A stretch of DNA of 38,137 bases. Origin: an uncultured Eubacteriales bacterium (GTDB lineage Bacteria > Bacillota > Clostridia > Saccharofermentanales > Fastidiosipilaceae). Shown piece after piece: positions 1-8,500 of this stretch. Position 1 is the stretch's first letter. Each line of letters begins with the position of its first letter. The DNA lies in the NCBI GenBank assembly GCA_902373515.1, contig CABKML010000015.1, forward strand, positions 1 through 38,137. The letters are read 5' to 3'. The translations under genes were made by a program, and so were the position numbers. Below the pieces are notes generated by a model that saw only the letters and a list, made by a program, of their open reading frames with translations, had not been told where the DNA came from and made no database searches.

Positions 1-72
1 CGGTGTCTCAATCCACTGACCAGAGCGATATAGTTCTACAGCATTAAGTTTAAAAGCATAATCGTATTTCAT
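1..72 (-). CDS. IS3-like transposase OrfA, N-terminal fragment
   Basis: Only the first 24 codons lie in the window; the gene runs off the left edge. The reading starts MKYDYAFKLNAVELYRSGQW and continues ETP after one Ile. This is the usual opening of the helix-turn-helix OrfA of IS3-family (IS150-like) transposases, where an FK-x-x-x-V-E-L-Y-R-x-G pattern leads into the first HTH. The start is an ATG seven bases after AAAGGGG, and that ribosome site is part of a strong hairpin (80-110). Whether the element is intact cannot be seen from here. Confidence 0.72.
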   Translation of the reverse strand, partial: MKYDYAFKLNAVELYRSGQWIETP

Positions 73-79
73 ACAAAAA

Positions 80-110
80 CCCCTTTCACTGGTTTGTCCA
101 GTAAAAGGGG
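80..110 (-). promoter_or_regulatory. Hairpin hiding the transposase ribosome site
   Basis: A 13-base arm (80-92) faces a 13-base arm (98-110) with one mismatch and a 5-base loop. On the minus strand the 3' arm ends in AAAGGGG, the Shine-Dalgarno of the transposase, and is followed by TTTTT. It can therefore act both as a weak intrinsic terminator and as a sequestering stem. In several IS families such a stem prevents expression when the element is transcribed from outside; that role is inferred here. Confidence 0.6.
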
Positions 111-194
111 TACATATCACCTTATAGGCGGTCCGATGCGGGTATTTTTTTGTTTGCTGTTTCCGACGCCGGGATAGATTGATTCAGGCTTAAT

Positions 195-214
195 TCAGCG
201 GCTGTCAGCGGCTG
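195..214. repeat. 10-bp perfect tandem duplication
   Basis: TCAGCGGCTG occurs twice in a row (195-204 and 205-214). The copy at 205-214 carries the stop codon and last codons of the neighbouring membrane protein gene; the other copy is just past the stop. It looks like a small replication-slippage duplication. Confidence 0.85.
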
Positions 215-726
215 AGTGAATACCATTTATCCTTTATTTTTTGTCCGATTATTTGGGCGATGTTGAAGAAAGTACAGCTTAAAGCTGCTGCCAGTAATGC
301 CGTCAGCAGGCAGATTAAAGCTTTCCATTCCGGGGCAAGCTGCTTAAATTGTTCGAAGTAAGGTGCAATTATCGGATCAATAGGTAGATAATCCCAAGAT
401 AGGATTAAAGGGAAACAATAGTTGCCGCCTACATAAAACAGGATAAAGAAGGCGCTGAAAGCTGTGAGAATACTGATCAGGTTACAGCCCCAAAAGAAAC
501 AAATTAAAAGGATTGCCGGTAATAAGAGCAGAAAAAAGAGCAGTCGGGGTAAAAATAAAGACGAAGTGCTCGGCTCGCTACTTGTTTCAGGCTTTGTCTC
601 TACTTGTGTTTCCGTGGCAGTTTCCGCTTTAGTTTCTGTACTCGTTTCAGTAGCCGTTTCTGCTGTCTGCCGGTCAATTACAGCATTATCTTCATTTCTC
701 GGATCAGTTACATTATTATCGACCAT
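205..726 (-). CDS. Small membrane protein with Thr/Glu-rich N-terminus
   Basis: I do not recognise the family. The 173-residue product has a soluble N-terminus of about 55 residues dominated by alternating Thr and Glu (TAETATETSTETKAE and similar). Three hydrophobic segments follow, starting LFLPRLLFFLLLLP, NLISILTAFSAFFI and ALICLLTALLAAAL, and a short basic tail. The start at 726 is preferred because GAAGAGG lies eight bases upstream. An ATG seven codons earlier (747) has its AAAGGA almost touching the start codon. The Thr/Glu stretch is low complexity, so it will give spurious database hits. The neighbour on the same strand is a serine-hydrolase lipoprotein that reads into it across 48 bases, so the two may share a transcript. 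Function unknown. Confidence 0.6.
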   Translation of the reverse strand: MVDNNVTDPRNEDNAVIDRQTAETATETSTETKAETATETQVETKPETSSEPSTSSLFLPRLLFFLLLLPAILLICFFWGCNLISILTAFSAFFILFYVGGNYCFPLILSWDYLPIDPIIAPYFEQFKQLAPEWKALICLLTALLAAALSCTFFNIAQIIGQKIKDKWYSLSR

Positions 727-774
727 ATATTTTACCTCTTCAATCATTTCCTTTAATCATAACACAACGATAAT

Positions 775-1911
775 TTAATTGTCCGCCCCGTCGGCATTTA
801 CAACAGCAGGCTGATCTTCAGCTGTATAAACGGGATAATTTCGGAAAACTTCAGCTTGCGCCAAAATTTGCTCAGCCTGTAATTTGTCCGGATGATAATG
901 AGCATAAATCAAAGCGGCAATTTCAGCTAATACCTGTTCGCCCGCCGGTCCCAAGTCGGTCAGGACAACCAAAGAAAAAGGATTATTCGCATCCAAACTG
1001 AAGCCGACAGAATTCATGGCATTTTCAAAAGAACCGTATTTTTGCGCCATTATGTGCTGCATTGGCGGCAACAAATTAAAATATCTTGAAGTTTGCGCTT
1101 GGGTCATATCTTCCAGTAACTGTTTATAAGTTGTTTGCGCAGCGCTATAAATGGCCCGGGCACAGGCTGTTAAAATTTGGGCATTAATCAGATTCCCTTC
1201 CTGTAAATAAGCCTGATCCGGCTGAATATTAAGGAAAGAGCAGGTTAAAGTCTTGAATTGGTCAAAACCGCCCAAGTGCTGAAATAAAACGTGAGCAGCT
1301 GTATTGTCGGAACTGATAACCATATGCTTCAAAAGCTCTCTCACAGGAATAGAGTCACCGGTTTTGTAAGTGCCGGCCACCGCTTCGCCCTCATCTGTCA
1401 TGGAAGCGTCCAACAAATAAGTGTCACTCAAAGCAACTTTGGATTGGGCAACTAAATCATAATATAAAGTCGCTAAACAAAGTTTGTAGGTACTGGCTGC
1501 CGTAAAATAACAACTGCTGTTGAAGGTGTAGCGGCTTTGCGTGCGAAAATTCAGGACATCGACGGCCAAGTGCCGACCGTCAAGTTGCTTTTTCTCCAGA
1601 TATTGCCGAATTAATCGGCTTATTTCCTCCTGATCGGCTGTTTGCGGTGAAATAACGACTGCGGGAGCCGGTAAAGTGGAAATTGTTTGCGGCAATTTAA
1701 GTTCGTTTTTGGCCATGGTAAGTTTCCTCTTTTCTGTCGGCGGCACAAGCGGCCTCGCCTTATGTTCGGAAGACTTTTGACAGGAACTGAATGTGCCGCC
1801 GGCTAAGGCTAAAGCCAGGAGCACGCTTAATTTGCGCCCGATTTTACCTCGTTTTATAGCGCTGTCGTTGCGGCTGAAGTTGCTGTGCGGAGCAAGGCTG
1901 TGCTGATTCAT
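775..1911 (-). CDS. Serine hydrolase lipoprotein, class A beta-lactamase fold
   Basis: A 378-residue protein with a basic N-terminus, a hydrophobic stretch (LSVLLALALAGGTFSSC) and a plausible lipobox Cys, so it is probably anchored on the outer face of the membrane. The remainder matches the beta-lactamase-related serine hydrolase fold (Beta-lactamase2, PF13354). STYK is the SxxK nucleophile motif. ISSDNTAAHVLF contains the SDN motif. KYG, shortly before a VVLTDL strand, sits where KTG is expected. Another KTG occurs before SDN (TYKTGDS) but is in the wrong place. The omega-loop Glu of true class A lactamases is not obvious, so peptidoglycan binding or hydrolysis, or an inactive role, is as likely as antibiotic resistance. 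The start has AGGGGGG about four bases upstream. Confidence 0.8.
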   Translation of the reverse strand: MNQHSLAPHSNFSRNDSAIKRGKIGRKLSVLLALALAGGTFSSCQKSSEHKARPLVPPTEKRKLTMAKNELKLPQTISTLPAPAVVISPQTADQEEISRLIRQYLEKKQLDGRHLAVDVLNFRTQSRYTFNSSCYFTAASTYKLCLATLYYDLVAQSKVALSDTYLLDASMTDEGEAVAGTYKTGDSIPVRELLKHMVISSDNTAAHVLFQHLGGFDQFKTLTCSFLNIQPDQAYLQEGNLINAQILTACARAIYSAAQTTYKQLLEDMTQAQTSRYFNLLPPMQHIMAQKYGSFENAMNSVGFSLDANNPFSLVVLTDLGPAGEQVLAEIAALIYAHYHPDKLQAEQILAQAEVFRNYPVYTAEDQPAVVNADGADN

Positions 1912-2031
1912 ATACCCCCCTGAATTATGTTACAGTTAAGTGCTGCTAAAGTTATTATTATATATGTAAATCACAGTCTGCGGCAATACCCGTGAACCGG
2001 GGACAAAGGACAGTAAATCCCCGCAAAAGAA

Positions 2032-4521
2032 TTAATCATTTGCGGCCGGTCGGAACAGAGCCTTTAATTTGTCCCAAAACTTGGCTTGCGGCTCGTCAAC
2101 GGGTGCATCTGTTTTTTCATCCGGCAAACTTATGCCCGGGTAAACCATGATAAATTGAGTTACTGTTTGCGGGGCGTTTTTTTCAGCGATAAAAGAATGC
2201 GGGCGGAAATTCTGACCGAGGAACTCGGCGATCATTTTTTCCATCTGCTTTTGGGCTTTAAGCGACATGCCCGAGGTAGCTTGGGCCAACTTAGCAAAAC
2301 CGGCAGTATAAGCCTGTAAACCTGTCTGATATTCTTCACTGCCGTCAGCCAGGCGCTCCAGACCGTCAGCCAATTTGTCGCTGCCTGCGGCTAATTGACC
2401 GGCACCGGCTGTGAGTTTGGCGGAACCGCTTGTGAGTTCACCTTTTTTTTCGCCCAATAAATCGGCATTGGCAGCCAATTTTCCCGAACCGTCGGCTAAT
2501 TCCTGTAAGCCGGCAATCAGCTGTTTAATTTGGTCGATTGCCTGACTTAATTCGCTCAGTTGCAATTCTTTTTTGCCTTGATTTTTCTGATTGAATTTAT
2601 GCAGCAGTTCCTTCGCTTGTGCCAAATGTTCCTCAGTCTCACTGATTTTAGCGATGATTTCCGCCGGATTGCTTGCAGTACCGCCGTTTAAAAGCTTTTG
2701 TAAATCCTTGATATGTTGTGTGAGGGCGGCAATATCATTCAGCTGACTTGCCAACGAGTGCAGTCCTTGGCGCAATTCTGCCAGCTTTTGCCGAATATTG
2801 CCGGCAGGATTTGCCGGTTGGGGATTAGGTAAAGCCGTCAACAAATAACGTCCGGCAAACGGTAGACCGATACTGCCGCTTACAGGCAGGATTGTCGGGG
2901 CCTTAACAGGGGGCTTTTCAGCTGCAGCTGCTGCCGGGGAAGAATGCGGCTCGGGCGGCATTTCACGTTTTTCACTCGGACTTGGCGCTTCTTTTTTTTC
3001 AGTTTGAGCTTCGGCTTGAGGCAACTTGGGGTCGGACTTGTCGCTAACAGCATTTCCTTGCGGGAGAGAGCGGCTTGGAACAAGATTGGTAGTTGCCGGC
3101 AATAAGTCTTCAATTTGCTTAATCAGACTTTCCAGGTGGCTGATTTGCTGTTGCAGAGCGGCAATATTAATATCCGGTAATTTGATTTTGCTTAATTGCA
3201 GCAATAATTTTTGATTTTGTTTGAAGAGCGAGAGGATTTTATCCAAACTTTGCAATAACAAATCCATTTGTTGCTCCAACTTTTGCAAATCGATTTTTTG
3301 CATATCCGGCGAAGCCTTGTCCAAATACTCCTTAAGATCTTCCAGAAAAGCCAGTTGAGCCTGTAATTTGTCGCTGCTTAAGGCCTGCTTAACTTGCTGC
3401 ATACCGCCGTCCAGGCGTTTAACACCGGCAAAATACTGTGTTAAGCCGTCGCTGTAACGCTGTAAGCCGTCTGTGAAAGCGCTTGCGCCGTCAAACAGCT
3501 GTTCACTGCCGGAAGCTAATTTTCTACCGCCGCCGGCGAGTTCCTCGATGCCTTGATTCAGCCGGGAATAGCCGGAACTGAGAGCACCGGCAGCTTGGTG
3601 TAATTGATTTATACCGCTTTCCAATTGGCCTAAACCGTTTAATTGCTTTTGCAGTAAGCTGCTGCCGTCAAGTTTGAAAGTCAAGGGCAAAGCGGTCAAC
3701 ATGGCTGACGGAATATGAATATTGTTCGCATCGGCAGTTACCGTATATTCGGCTTCCTGTTTCGGCAATTTCAGAAATACAATATTAGTTTTATCGGCAG
3801 CCAGACTTATTTGCGCCTGTTCGGCCTTAATGTTGTGGAAGGAATTTAACGGCAAAGCAAGGGTGAATTGGAGAATATAGCTGTCAAAAAAGCTCGAGTC
3901 GACAGATTTATCGGCGCTGATTTTCATTTTCAGCGTGAAATGTCCGCTTTTCCCGGCAATCTCCGTCGCCGTCATTTCCTGCCCGTCCAGTTGGTAAGAA
4001 TACTCAATTTTCCACGGCAGAGACGTTTTTTGCAATTTAGCCTGATAATAGAAAAATTCGCCTTTTTGCAGGGGAAATTTAACGGCGGTTAAATTGTCGG
4101 CTTTGGAAGTTTCCAACTTTTTTTCCGGTTTCAAAGAAACAGTTTCGCTGTAATTACCGTAATCGGTTACATTGCAGTCTTTTTTAGCTTCGAAGTAGTT
4201 GACGGCATATAGTTCGTCCGGAGCGTTGAGATTGCTGTATATAAGTTCGTGTTTGATATAATCTCGATTCGGGGTATCTGCAGCCGTTGCCGTTGCGCTT
4301 GCCTTGGCGGTAGAAGTTGCCTGTGGACTTTTCTGCTTCGGTAAATCGCTTGCCAATAAGCCGGCGAAAAGACTTGCAATCAGCAGAAGTGAAACGAGCA
4401 GTGCTAAAAGTCGGTATCGGAGCTTCAACCTCGAGGTGCAGCGGGTCTCGGAATGAGAGGAGCGGGCATGAGAACGGGATTTTTTCTGTTTATCAATTGC
4501 AGGTATAATTTTGTTAGCCAT
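2032..4521 (-). CDS. Membrane-anchored LxxG-heptad protein, partner of MMPL transporter
   Basis: An 829-residue protein with one N-terminal membrane segment (about residues 36-57, LLALLVSLLLIASLFAGLLA) and no other clear one. After a beta-rich region to about residue 290 it has two blocks of x-x-x-Leu-x-x-Gly heptads (for example LASGSEQLFDGASAF, and later LTAGAGQLAAGSDKLADG). This is the TIGR03057-type repeat known from YhgE/Pip-like proteins. A long coiled-coil stretch and a Pro/Ala/Glu-rich linker lie between the two heptad blocks. YhgE/Pip proteins usually end in several membrane helices; these are absent here. Its stop is followed after nine bases by nothing of its own, and its start lies nine bases downstream of the MMPL transporter stop, so the two are clearly co-translated. 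I infer an extracytoplasmic adaptor for the transporter. A clear TAGGAG site precedes the start. Confidence 0.75.
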   Translation of the reverse strand: MANKIIPAIDKQKKSRSHARSSHSETRCTSRLKLRYRLLALLVSLLLIASLFAGLLASDLPKQKSPQATSTAKASATATAADTPNRDYIKHELIYSNLNAPDELYAVNYFEAKKDCNVTDYGNYSETVSLKPEKKLETSKADNLTAVKFPLQKGEFFYYQAKLQKTSLPWKIEYSYQLDGQEMTATEIAGKSGHFTLKMKISADKSVDSSFFDSYILQFTLALPLNSFHNIKAEQAQISLAADKTNIVFLKLPKQEAEYTVTADANNIHIPSAMLTALPLTFKLDGSSLLQKQLNGLGQLESGINQLHQAAGALSSGYSRLNQGIEELAGGGRKLASGSEQLFDGASAFTDGLQRYSDGLTQYFAGVKRLDGGMQQVKQALSSDKLQAQLAFLEDLKEYLDKASPDMQKIDLQKLEQQMDLLLQSLDKILSLFKQNQKLLLQLSKIKLPDINIAALQQQISHLESLIKQIEDLLPATTNLVPSRSLPQGNAVSDKSDPKLPQAEAQTEKKEAPSPSEKREMPPEPHSSPAAAAAEKPPVKAPTILPVSGSIGLPFAGRYLLTALPNPQPANPAGNIRQKLAELRQGLHSLASQLNDIAALTQHIKDLQKLLNGGTASNPAEIIAKISETEEHLAQAKELLHKFNQKNQGKKELQLSELSQAIDQIKQLIAGLQELADGSGKLAANADLLGEKKGELTSGSAKLTAGAGQLAAGSDKLADGLERLADGSEEYQTGLQAYTAGFAKLAQATSGMSLKAQKQMEKMIAEFLGQNFRPHSFIAEKNAPQTVTQFIMVYPGISLPDEKTDAPVDEPQAKFWDKLKALFRPAAND

Positions 4522-4530
4522 ATTAATCTC

Positions 4531-6699
4531 CTATTTGTCGCCGTGCTGTTTAAGCTTGTCGTTTACGGCAGTTGCAAGTACAACGGACTTAGCAGCCTTG
4601 TTTTTTCCGCTTCTTTTGAGTTTGAGTAACAAATTGCCCAATTTTACGAACAAAGGATTTAAGTCGCTCTTTTCTATAAGCTTATCACACCAATATAACA
4701 AATTTGGTAAAAGTAAGAGGACATTTGCCAAAGATAAAAGAGCGCCTCTACCTAAAACCTGTCCGATTTCGCTAACCGCGTTAATGGAAGAAATCAAAGC
4801 TAAAATATAACCGCAGCCGCTTAAGATGAAAGCGGGAGCCATAAGTGAGGCGCAGGTTTCTTTGAGCGTACGGGTGTAAGCTTGCAATTTCGGATAAGTT
4901 TTACGATAGTTGAGATATTTTTCGCACAACAAAATGCCGTAATCCACCGTTGCTCCCAGTTGGAAAGTATTAATTACCAGGTAGCCGATAAAATTCAGGC
5001 GGGTAGAGGAAAAATAAGGTACCGCAAGATTCAGCCAGATGGAAAATTCGATCGTTAAAACAATGAGCAGCGGCACGATAATGTTGCGAAAATTGCAGAG
5101 TAAAACGAAAAAGACGGAGCCGATAATGAAGTAGTTAATAATGATGTTATCATGCTCGATCGCCTTTTTCATATCCAACAAAGTAAAAGCTTCGCCGACG
5201 GTATAGTAAGGCTGTTTCAAGTGTTTATCGGCAATTTTTCTGATAGCTTGAGCCAAAGCGAAGGCGGGCTTGGAATCGGCTTTTAATTTGCTTTGAATGA
5301 TGATTCGTTCATAAGAGGGTGAAACAAGTTGCTTTATTAAAGCGGGCGGAAGAGAATCTTTCGGTACGTCATTGCCGACTTGATTGGCATAGCTGATAAC
5401 GGTATTAACATGCGGCAAATCTTTCAATTCCGCTGTCATTGCGGCGGTAGCGGGCGAATCTTTTCTATTTACCATAACTACATAAAGTAGAGAACGGCCG
5501 AAAACACTTTCCAATTGCTGCTGCGCCTTAAATTCGGGCGAGTTTGCCGGTAAATTGCCCATCCCGTAAGAAATATCGCAACGCTTTTGGGCGATGAAGG
5601 CCAAGGGGAGAAGCAACAGGGCGATAATTAAATAAGTCAGACGGAACTTGCGGGCAAAAGCAGCCAAAAAGCCGAAACGTTCAGCCCTTAGAGGGGGCTT
5701 ATAGGATAACTTGCTGATCAGAGGGGCGAACAGACGAATAAGACAGGGCAAAAAAGTCAGGACACAAATCAAACTGAAGACAATGCCCTTGGCCAGGACG
5801 ATGCCCATGTCCCAACCGAGAGTAAATGACATCAAAAGCAGGACGATAAAGCCGAAAAAAGTAGTAACGGCCGAGGAAGTAATACTGGAAAAACTACGGT
5901 AGACAGCTTTCACCAAAGCAACCTGCAAATTGTCACCTTCCGCCAGAGATAATTTGAACTGATGCAAAAGGAAAATCGCATAGTCCATAGATACGGCAAG
6001 CTGCATAATGCCGGCAATAGATTGGGTGATAAAAGATAAATCTCCTTTAAGAAAGTTAGTGCCCATATTAAGCAGAACAGCCAAAAAGATTGTAATCAGA
6101 AAGATGAAAGGCTCCAAAGCACTGGAACTGATCAGAAAAAGTATCAGCAAAGCAAGCGGTACGGCGTAGAATAAAATTTGTGTTACTTCTTTGCCCACAG
6201 CCAAATTAGCTGACGCCATATCCAAAGCCTGACCGCTTAAGTAAATTTCCCGCGGCGCCATATCTTTCTTCAACTTCTGAATATAATGGCCGTAATTATT
6301 ACTTTGTACGACCAATTCATAACGGGCAAAACCCTTTTGCAGATAATTTTTGACATAGTCCGCTTTTTGCAATTTGAGCGGGAGGGTAATATCGGTAATA
6401 TCGTCCAAAAAACGGACACTTTGGACTCCCGGATAGTGCAACAGTTCCTGTTTGAATTGCAAAGCTGAAGTTAAACTGTCCACCTTAATCGCCAAATTCA
6501 AATTGGGAATAGCATCATTGAATTCCTGCTGCAATAATTTTAAACCGCGGGTGGAATTACTGGCCGGCGGTAAATAATGACTTAAGTCGAAACGCACCTT
6601 GACCTGCAGTAGTGTAAAACAGGAAATAATCGCCAAAATGAAGTAAAGGATTATAACGGAGCGATAATGTTTGATGATTTGTTCAGCTAATTTTCTCAT
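4531..6699 (-). CDS. MMPL/RND family transporter
   Basis: A 722-residue polytopic protein with the duplicated RND layout. TM1 is near residues 13-32. An extracytoplasmic domain to about 170 carries the typical HYLPP motif after TM1. Five or so helices follow (about 173-327), then the repeat with a helix near 355-370, a second extracytoplasmic domain, and a final helix bundle (about 518-680). Each half carries the Asp-Tyr pair of MMPL proteins in its proton-relay helix: MDYAIF (D239) and VDYGIL (D586). Family members export lipids, siderophores or drugs with proton antiport. The substrate here is unknown, but the downstream LxxG-repeat gene suggests a lipid or envelope export role. GAGG lies seven bases before the ATG. 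Confidence 0.88.
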   Translation of the reverse strand: MRKLAEQIIKHYRSVIILYFILAIISCFTLLQVKVRFDLSHYLPPASNSTRGLKLLQQEFNDAIPNLNLAIKVDSLTSALQFKQELLHYPGVQSVRFLDDITDITLPLKLQKADYVKNYLQKGFARYELVVQSNNYGHYIQKLKKDMAPREIYLSGQALDMASANLAVGKEVTQILFYAVPLALLILFLISSSALEPFIFLITIFLAVLLNMGTNFLKGDLSFITQSIAGIMQLAVSMDYAIFLLHQFKLSLAEGDNLQVALVKAVYRSFSSITSSAVTTFFGFIVLLLMSFTLGWDMGIVLAKGIVFSLICVLTFLPCLIRLFAPLISKLSYKPPLRAERFGFLAAFARKFRLTYLIIALLLLPLAFIAQKRCDISYGMGNLPANSPEFKAQQQLESVFGRSLLYVVMVNRKDSPATAAMTAELKDLPHVNTVISYANQVGNDVPKDSLPPALIKQLVSPSYERIIIQSKLKADSKPAFALAQAIRKIADKHLKQPYYTVGEAFTLLDMKKAIEHDNIIINYFIIGSVFFVLLCNFRNIIVPLLIVLTIEFSIWLNLAVPYFSSTRLNFIGYLVINTFQLGATVDYGILLCEKYLNYRKTYPKLQAYTRTLKETCASLMAPAFILSGCGYILALISSINAVSEIGQVLGRGALLSLANVLLLLPNLLYWCDKLIEKSDLNPLFVKLGNLLLKLKRSGKNKAAKSVVLATAVNDKLKQHGDK

Positions 6700-6809
6700 A
6701 ATTAATCCTCATATAAATTCGCATCTTCATCATAGCATTTTATGCTCGCCGATAAAGCAAAAATGTGCAAGAATATTGTTTATTTTATCCGTTAATCCGG
6801 TTAATATTT

Positions 6810-6818
6810 TGCTAAAAT
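6810..6818 (+). promoter_or_regulatory. Extended -10 promoter element for galT
   Basis: TGC followed by TAAAAT forms an extended -10 in the divergent gap between the MMPL gene and galT. No convincing -35 is visible at 16-18 bases, which is common for extended -10 promoters. Confidence 0.4.
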
Positions 6819-6863
6819 AGAAAGGGTAGGAACATCATTTGCCGGATGGAGAAGAGGATAAAA

Positions 6864-8411
6864 ATGGATAATCGCTTGAATTATTATGTAGAAGCTTTAT
6901 TGAATTACGGCCGCCGGGAAGGTCTGCTTTTAAGTGAGGGAGATGTTATATATTCCCGCAATCGGCTGTTGGCATTGCTGCAGGAGGACGGAGACGAGTA
7001 TACGGGTAAGCTGCGACCGGAAGAAGAGACGGAAATTGCCGACTTACAACTTGTCGATATTTTGCAGGGCCTGTTGTTGGAGGCGGATATTAAAAATTTG
7101 GTTGACGGGACGTCAATTGCCGCCTGCGATTTGTTCGACAGCCAACTGATGGATTGCCTGTTGCCCCGACCGAGTGAGGTAGAGGCGAAATTCAGGCTTT
7201 TACAACAGCAAAGTCCCAAAGCTGCAACCGACTATTTTTATCATCTCAGCCAAGCTTCCGATTATATTCGGACTTATCGGGTGTGTAAGGATGAAAAGTG
7301 GCAGACGGCGACCGATTACGGTATGCTCGATATAACAATCAATTTGTCCAAACCGGAAAAAGATCCGCGCGCCATTAAAGCCGCGGCCACGCTTAAGTCC
7401 GGCACTTATCCGCAATGCGTACTTTGTAAAGAGGCGATGGGTTATAAGGGGAGATTGAATTATCCGGGGCGGAGCAATCACAGAATAATCCCGTTGACTT
7501 TGGCCGGTGAAGATTGGTATCTGCAATATTCTCCGTATGTCTATTACAATGAGCATTGTATCGTCCTGAGCGCTACCCATCGTAAAATGGCGGTAACGGC
7601 TCCAACTTTTGAGCGCTTGCTGGAATTTGTGCGGCAATTTCCCCATTATTGCTTAGGATCCAATGCCGATTTGCCGATTGTCGGCGGTTCAATTCTGAGT
7701 CATGACCATTTCCAGGGCGGCGCTTACGTTTTCCCGATGCAAAAGGCGCAAGTGCTCTTTTCTTTGCCGCCGCTGCCTGATTTTCCGCAAGTCCAAGTTG
7801 ATTATCTTAACTGGCCGCTCAGTGTTCTGCGTTTACGTTCGGCCGCAGCTGAGGCTTTAGTTGGCGCTGCTGACAAAATTTTACAAGCTTGGCGCACTTA
7901 TTCGGATCCAACCTGTGCGATTCTCGCCCAATCTACAGTTGACGGTAAGGAAGAAAATCATAATACAATTACGCCTATTGCCCGCAATTTAGGGCAGGAA
8001 TATGAGCTGGCCTTAGTTTTGCGCAACAATCGGACAAGTCCGGAATATCCGTTGGGAATTTTCCACCCGCATGCCGACAAGCATCATATAAAGAAAGAAA
8101 ACATCGGTTTGATTGAAGTCATGGGACTTGCAGTTTTACCTGCCCGTTTGCAAAGTGAATTGCAGGCATTACAACAGGAATTGATTAAGGGTAAGACCGG
8201 TGAAAATAATGCAGCTTTACAAATTCACAGTTCCTGGGCCGGCGATTTATTAAAGCGCTACGGTGCGGCAGCTTTTCGCGGGGAAGAGGGGCAGGCGCTT
8301 TTGCGTCGGGCCGTGGGCGAAGTTTTTGCTTCCTGTCTGGAAGATGCCGGTGTCTATAAGTTGGATGAGGCCGGAATAGCCGGAGTTAAACGCTTTTATG
8401 CTTCACTTTGA
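6864..8411 (+). CDS. galT: UDP-glucose--hexose-1-phosphate uridylyltransferase (class II GalT)
   Basis: Transfers UMP between UDP-glucose and galactose-1-phosphate in the Leloir pathway, in the cytoplasm. The 515-residue product is of the long Firmicutes type rather than the roughly 350-residue class I enzyme. It opens with the typical LNYYVEALLNYG segment. The central region carries CVLCKEAMGYKGRLNYPGRS and ends with GGSILSHDHFQGG, in which H280-D281-H282-F283-Q284 contains the catalytic His for uridylylation. I chose the ATG at 6864 because GAAGAGG lies six bases upstream. The in-frame ATG at 6846 has no site at a usable distance. No galK or galE is adjacent; pepC follows with its own promoter. 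Confidence 0.92.
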   Translation: MDNRLNYYVEALLNYGRREGLLLSEGDVIYSRNRLLALLQEDGDEYTGKLRPEEETEIADLQLVDILQGLLLEADIKNLVDGTSIAACDLFDSQLMDCLLPRPSEVEAKFRLLQQQSPKAATDYFYHLSQASDYIRTYRVCKDEKWQTATDYGMLDITINLSKPEKDPRAIKAAATLKSGTYPQCVLCKEAMGYKGRLNYPGRSNHRIIPLTLAGEDWYLQYSPYVYYNEHCIVLSATHRKMAVTAPTFERLLEFVRQFPHYCLGSNADLPIVGGSILSHDHFQGGAYVFPMQKAQVLFSLPPLPDFPQVQVDYLNWPLSVLRLRSAAAEALVGAADKILQAWRTYSDPTCAILAQSTVDGKEENHNTITPIARNLGQEYELALVLRNNRTSPEYPLGIFHPHADKHHIKKENIGLIEVMGLAVLPARLQSELQALQQELIKGKTGENNAALQIHSSWAGDLLKRYGAAAFRGEEGQALLRRAVGEVFASCLEDAGVYKLDEAGIAGVKRFYASL

Positions 8412-8445
8412 AAAAGCGCCGTGCCGGAGACTGTGAGCAGTTTTT

Positions 8446-8475
8446 TTGGCTTTTCAGCGAAAGTGAAGTATAATT
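8446..8475 (+). promoter_or_regulatory. Promoter of pepC
   Basis: TTGGCT (8446-8451) and a perfect TATAAT (8470-8475) are separated by 18 bases and lie 25 bases before the pepC start. A short CTG-loop-CAG stem with seven T residues just upstream (8431-8447) could be a weak galT terminator. Confidence 0.6.
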
Positions 8476-8500
8476 AGCAAAAAATTAGAGGAAGGTATAT

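Larger units (their letters stand above)
1..114 (-). mobile_element. Terminus of an IS3-like insertion sequence (partial)
   Basis: Read on the minus strand, a TGTACCCC terminus begins at position 114, followed by the hairpin and then the transposase start at 72. IS3-family elements usually begin with TG, and the OrfA start lies within about 50-80 bases of the end, as here. The other end and the target-site duplication are outside the window, so position 114 as the boundary is an inference. Confidence 0.5.

Noticed and set aside
464..778. Plus-strand 104-codon frame opposite the Thr/Glu-rich gene
   Set aside because: It mirrors the repetitive codons of the minus-strand gene (Val/Ser-rich in this direction), has no ribosome site and no family resemblance.
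775..1911. Calling the serine hydrolase a beta-lactamase resistance gene
   Set aside because: SxxK and SDN are present, but the deacylation Glu is not evident and KTG is replaced by KYG, so resistance is not supported by sequence.
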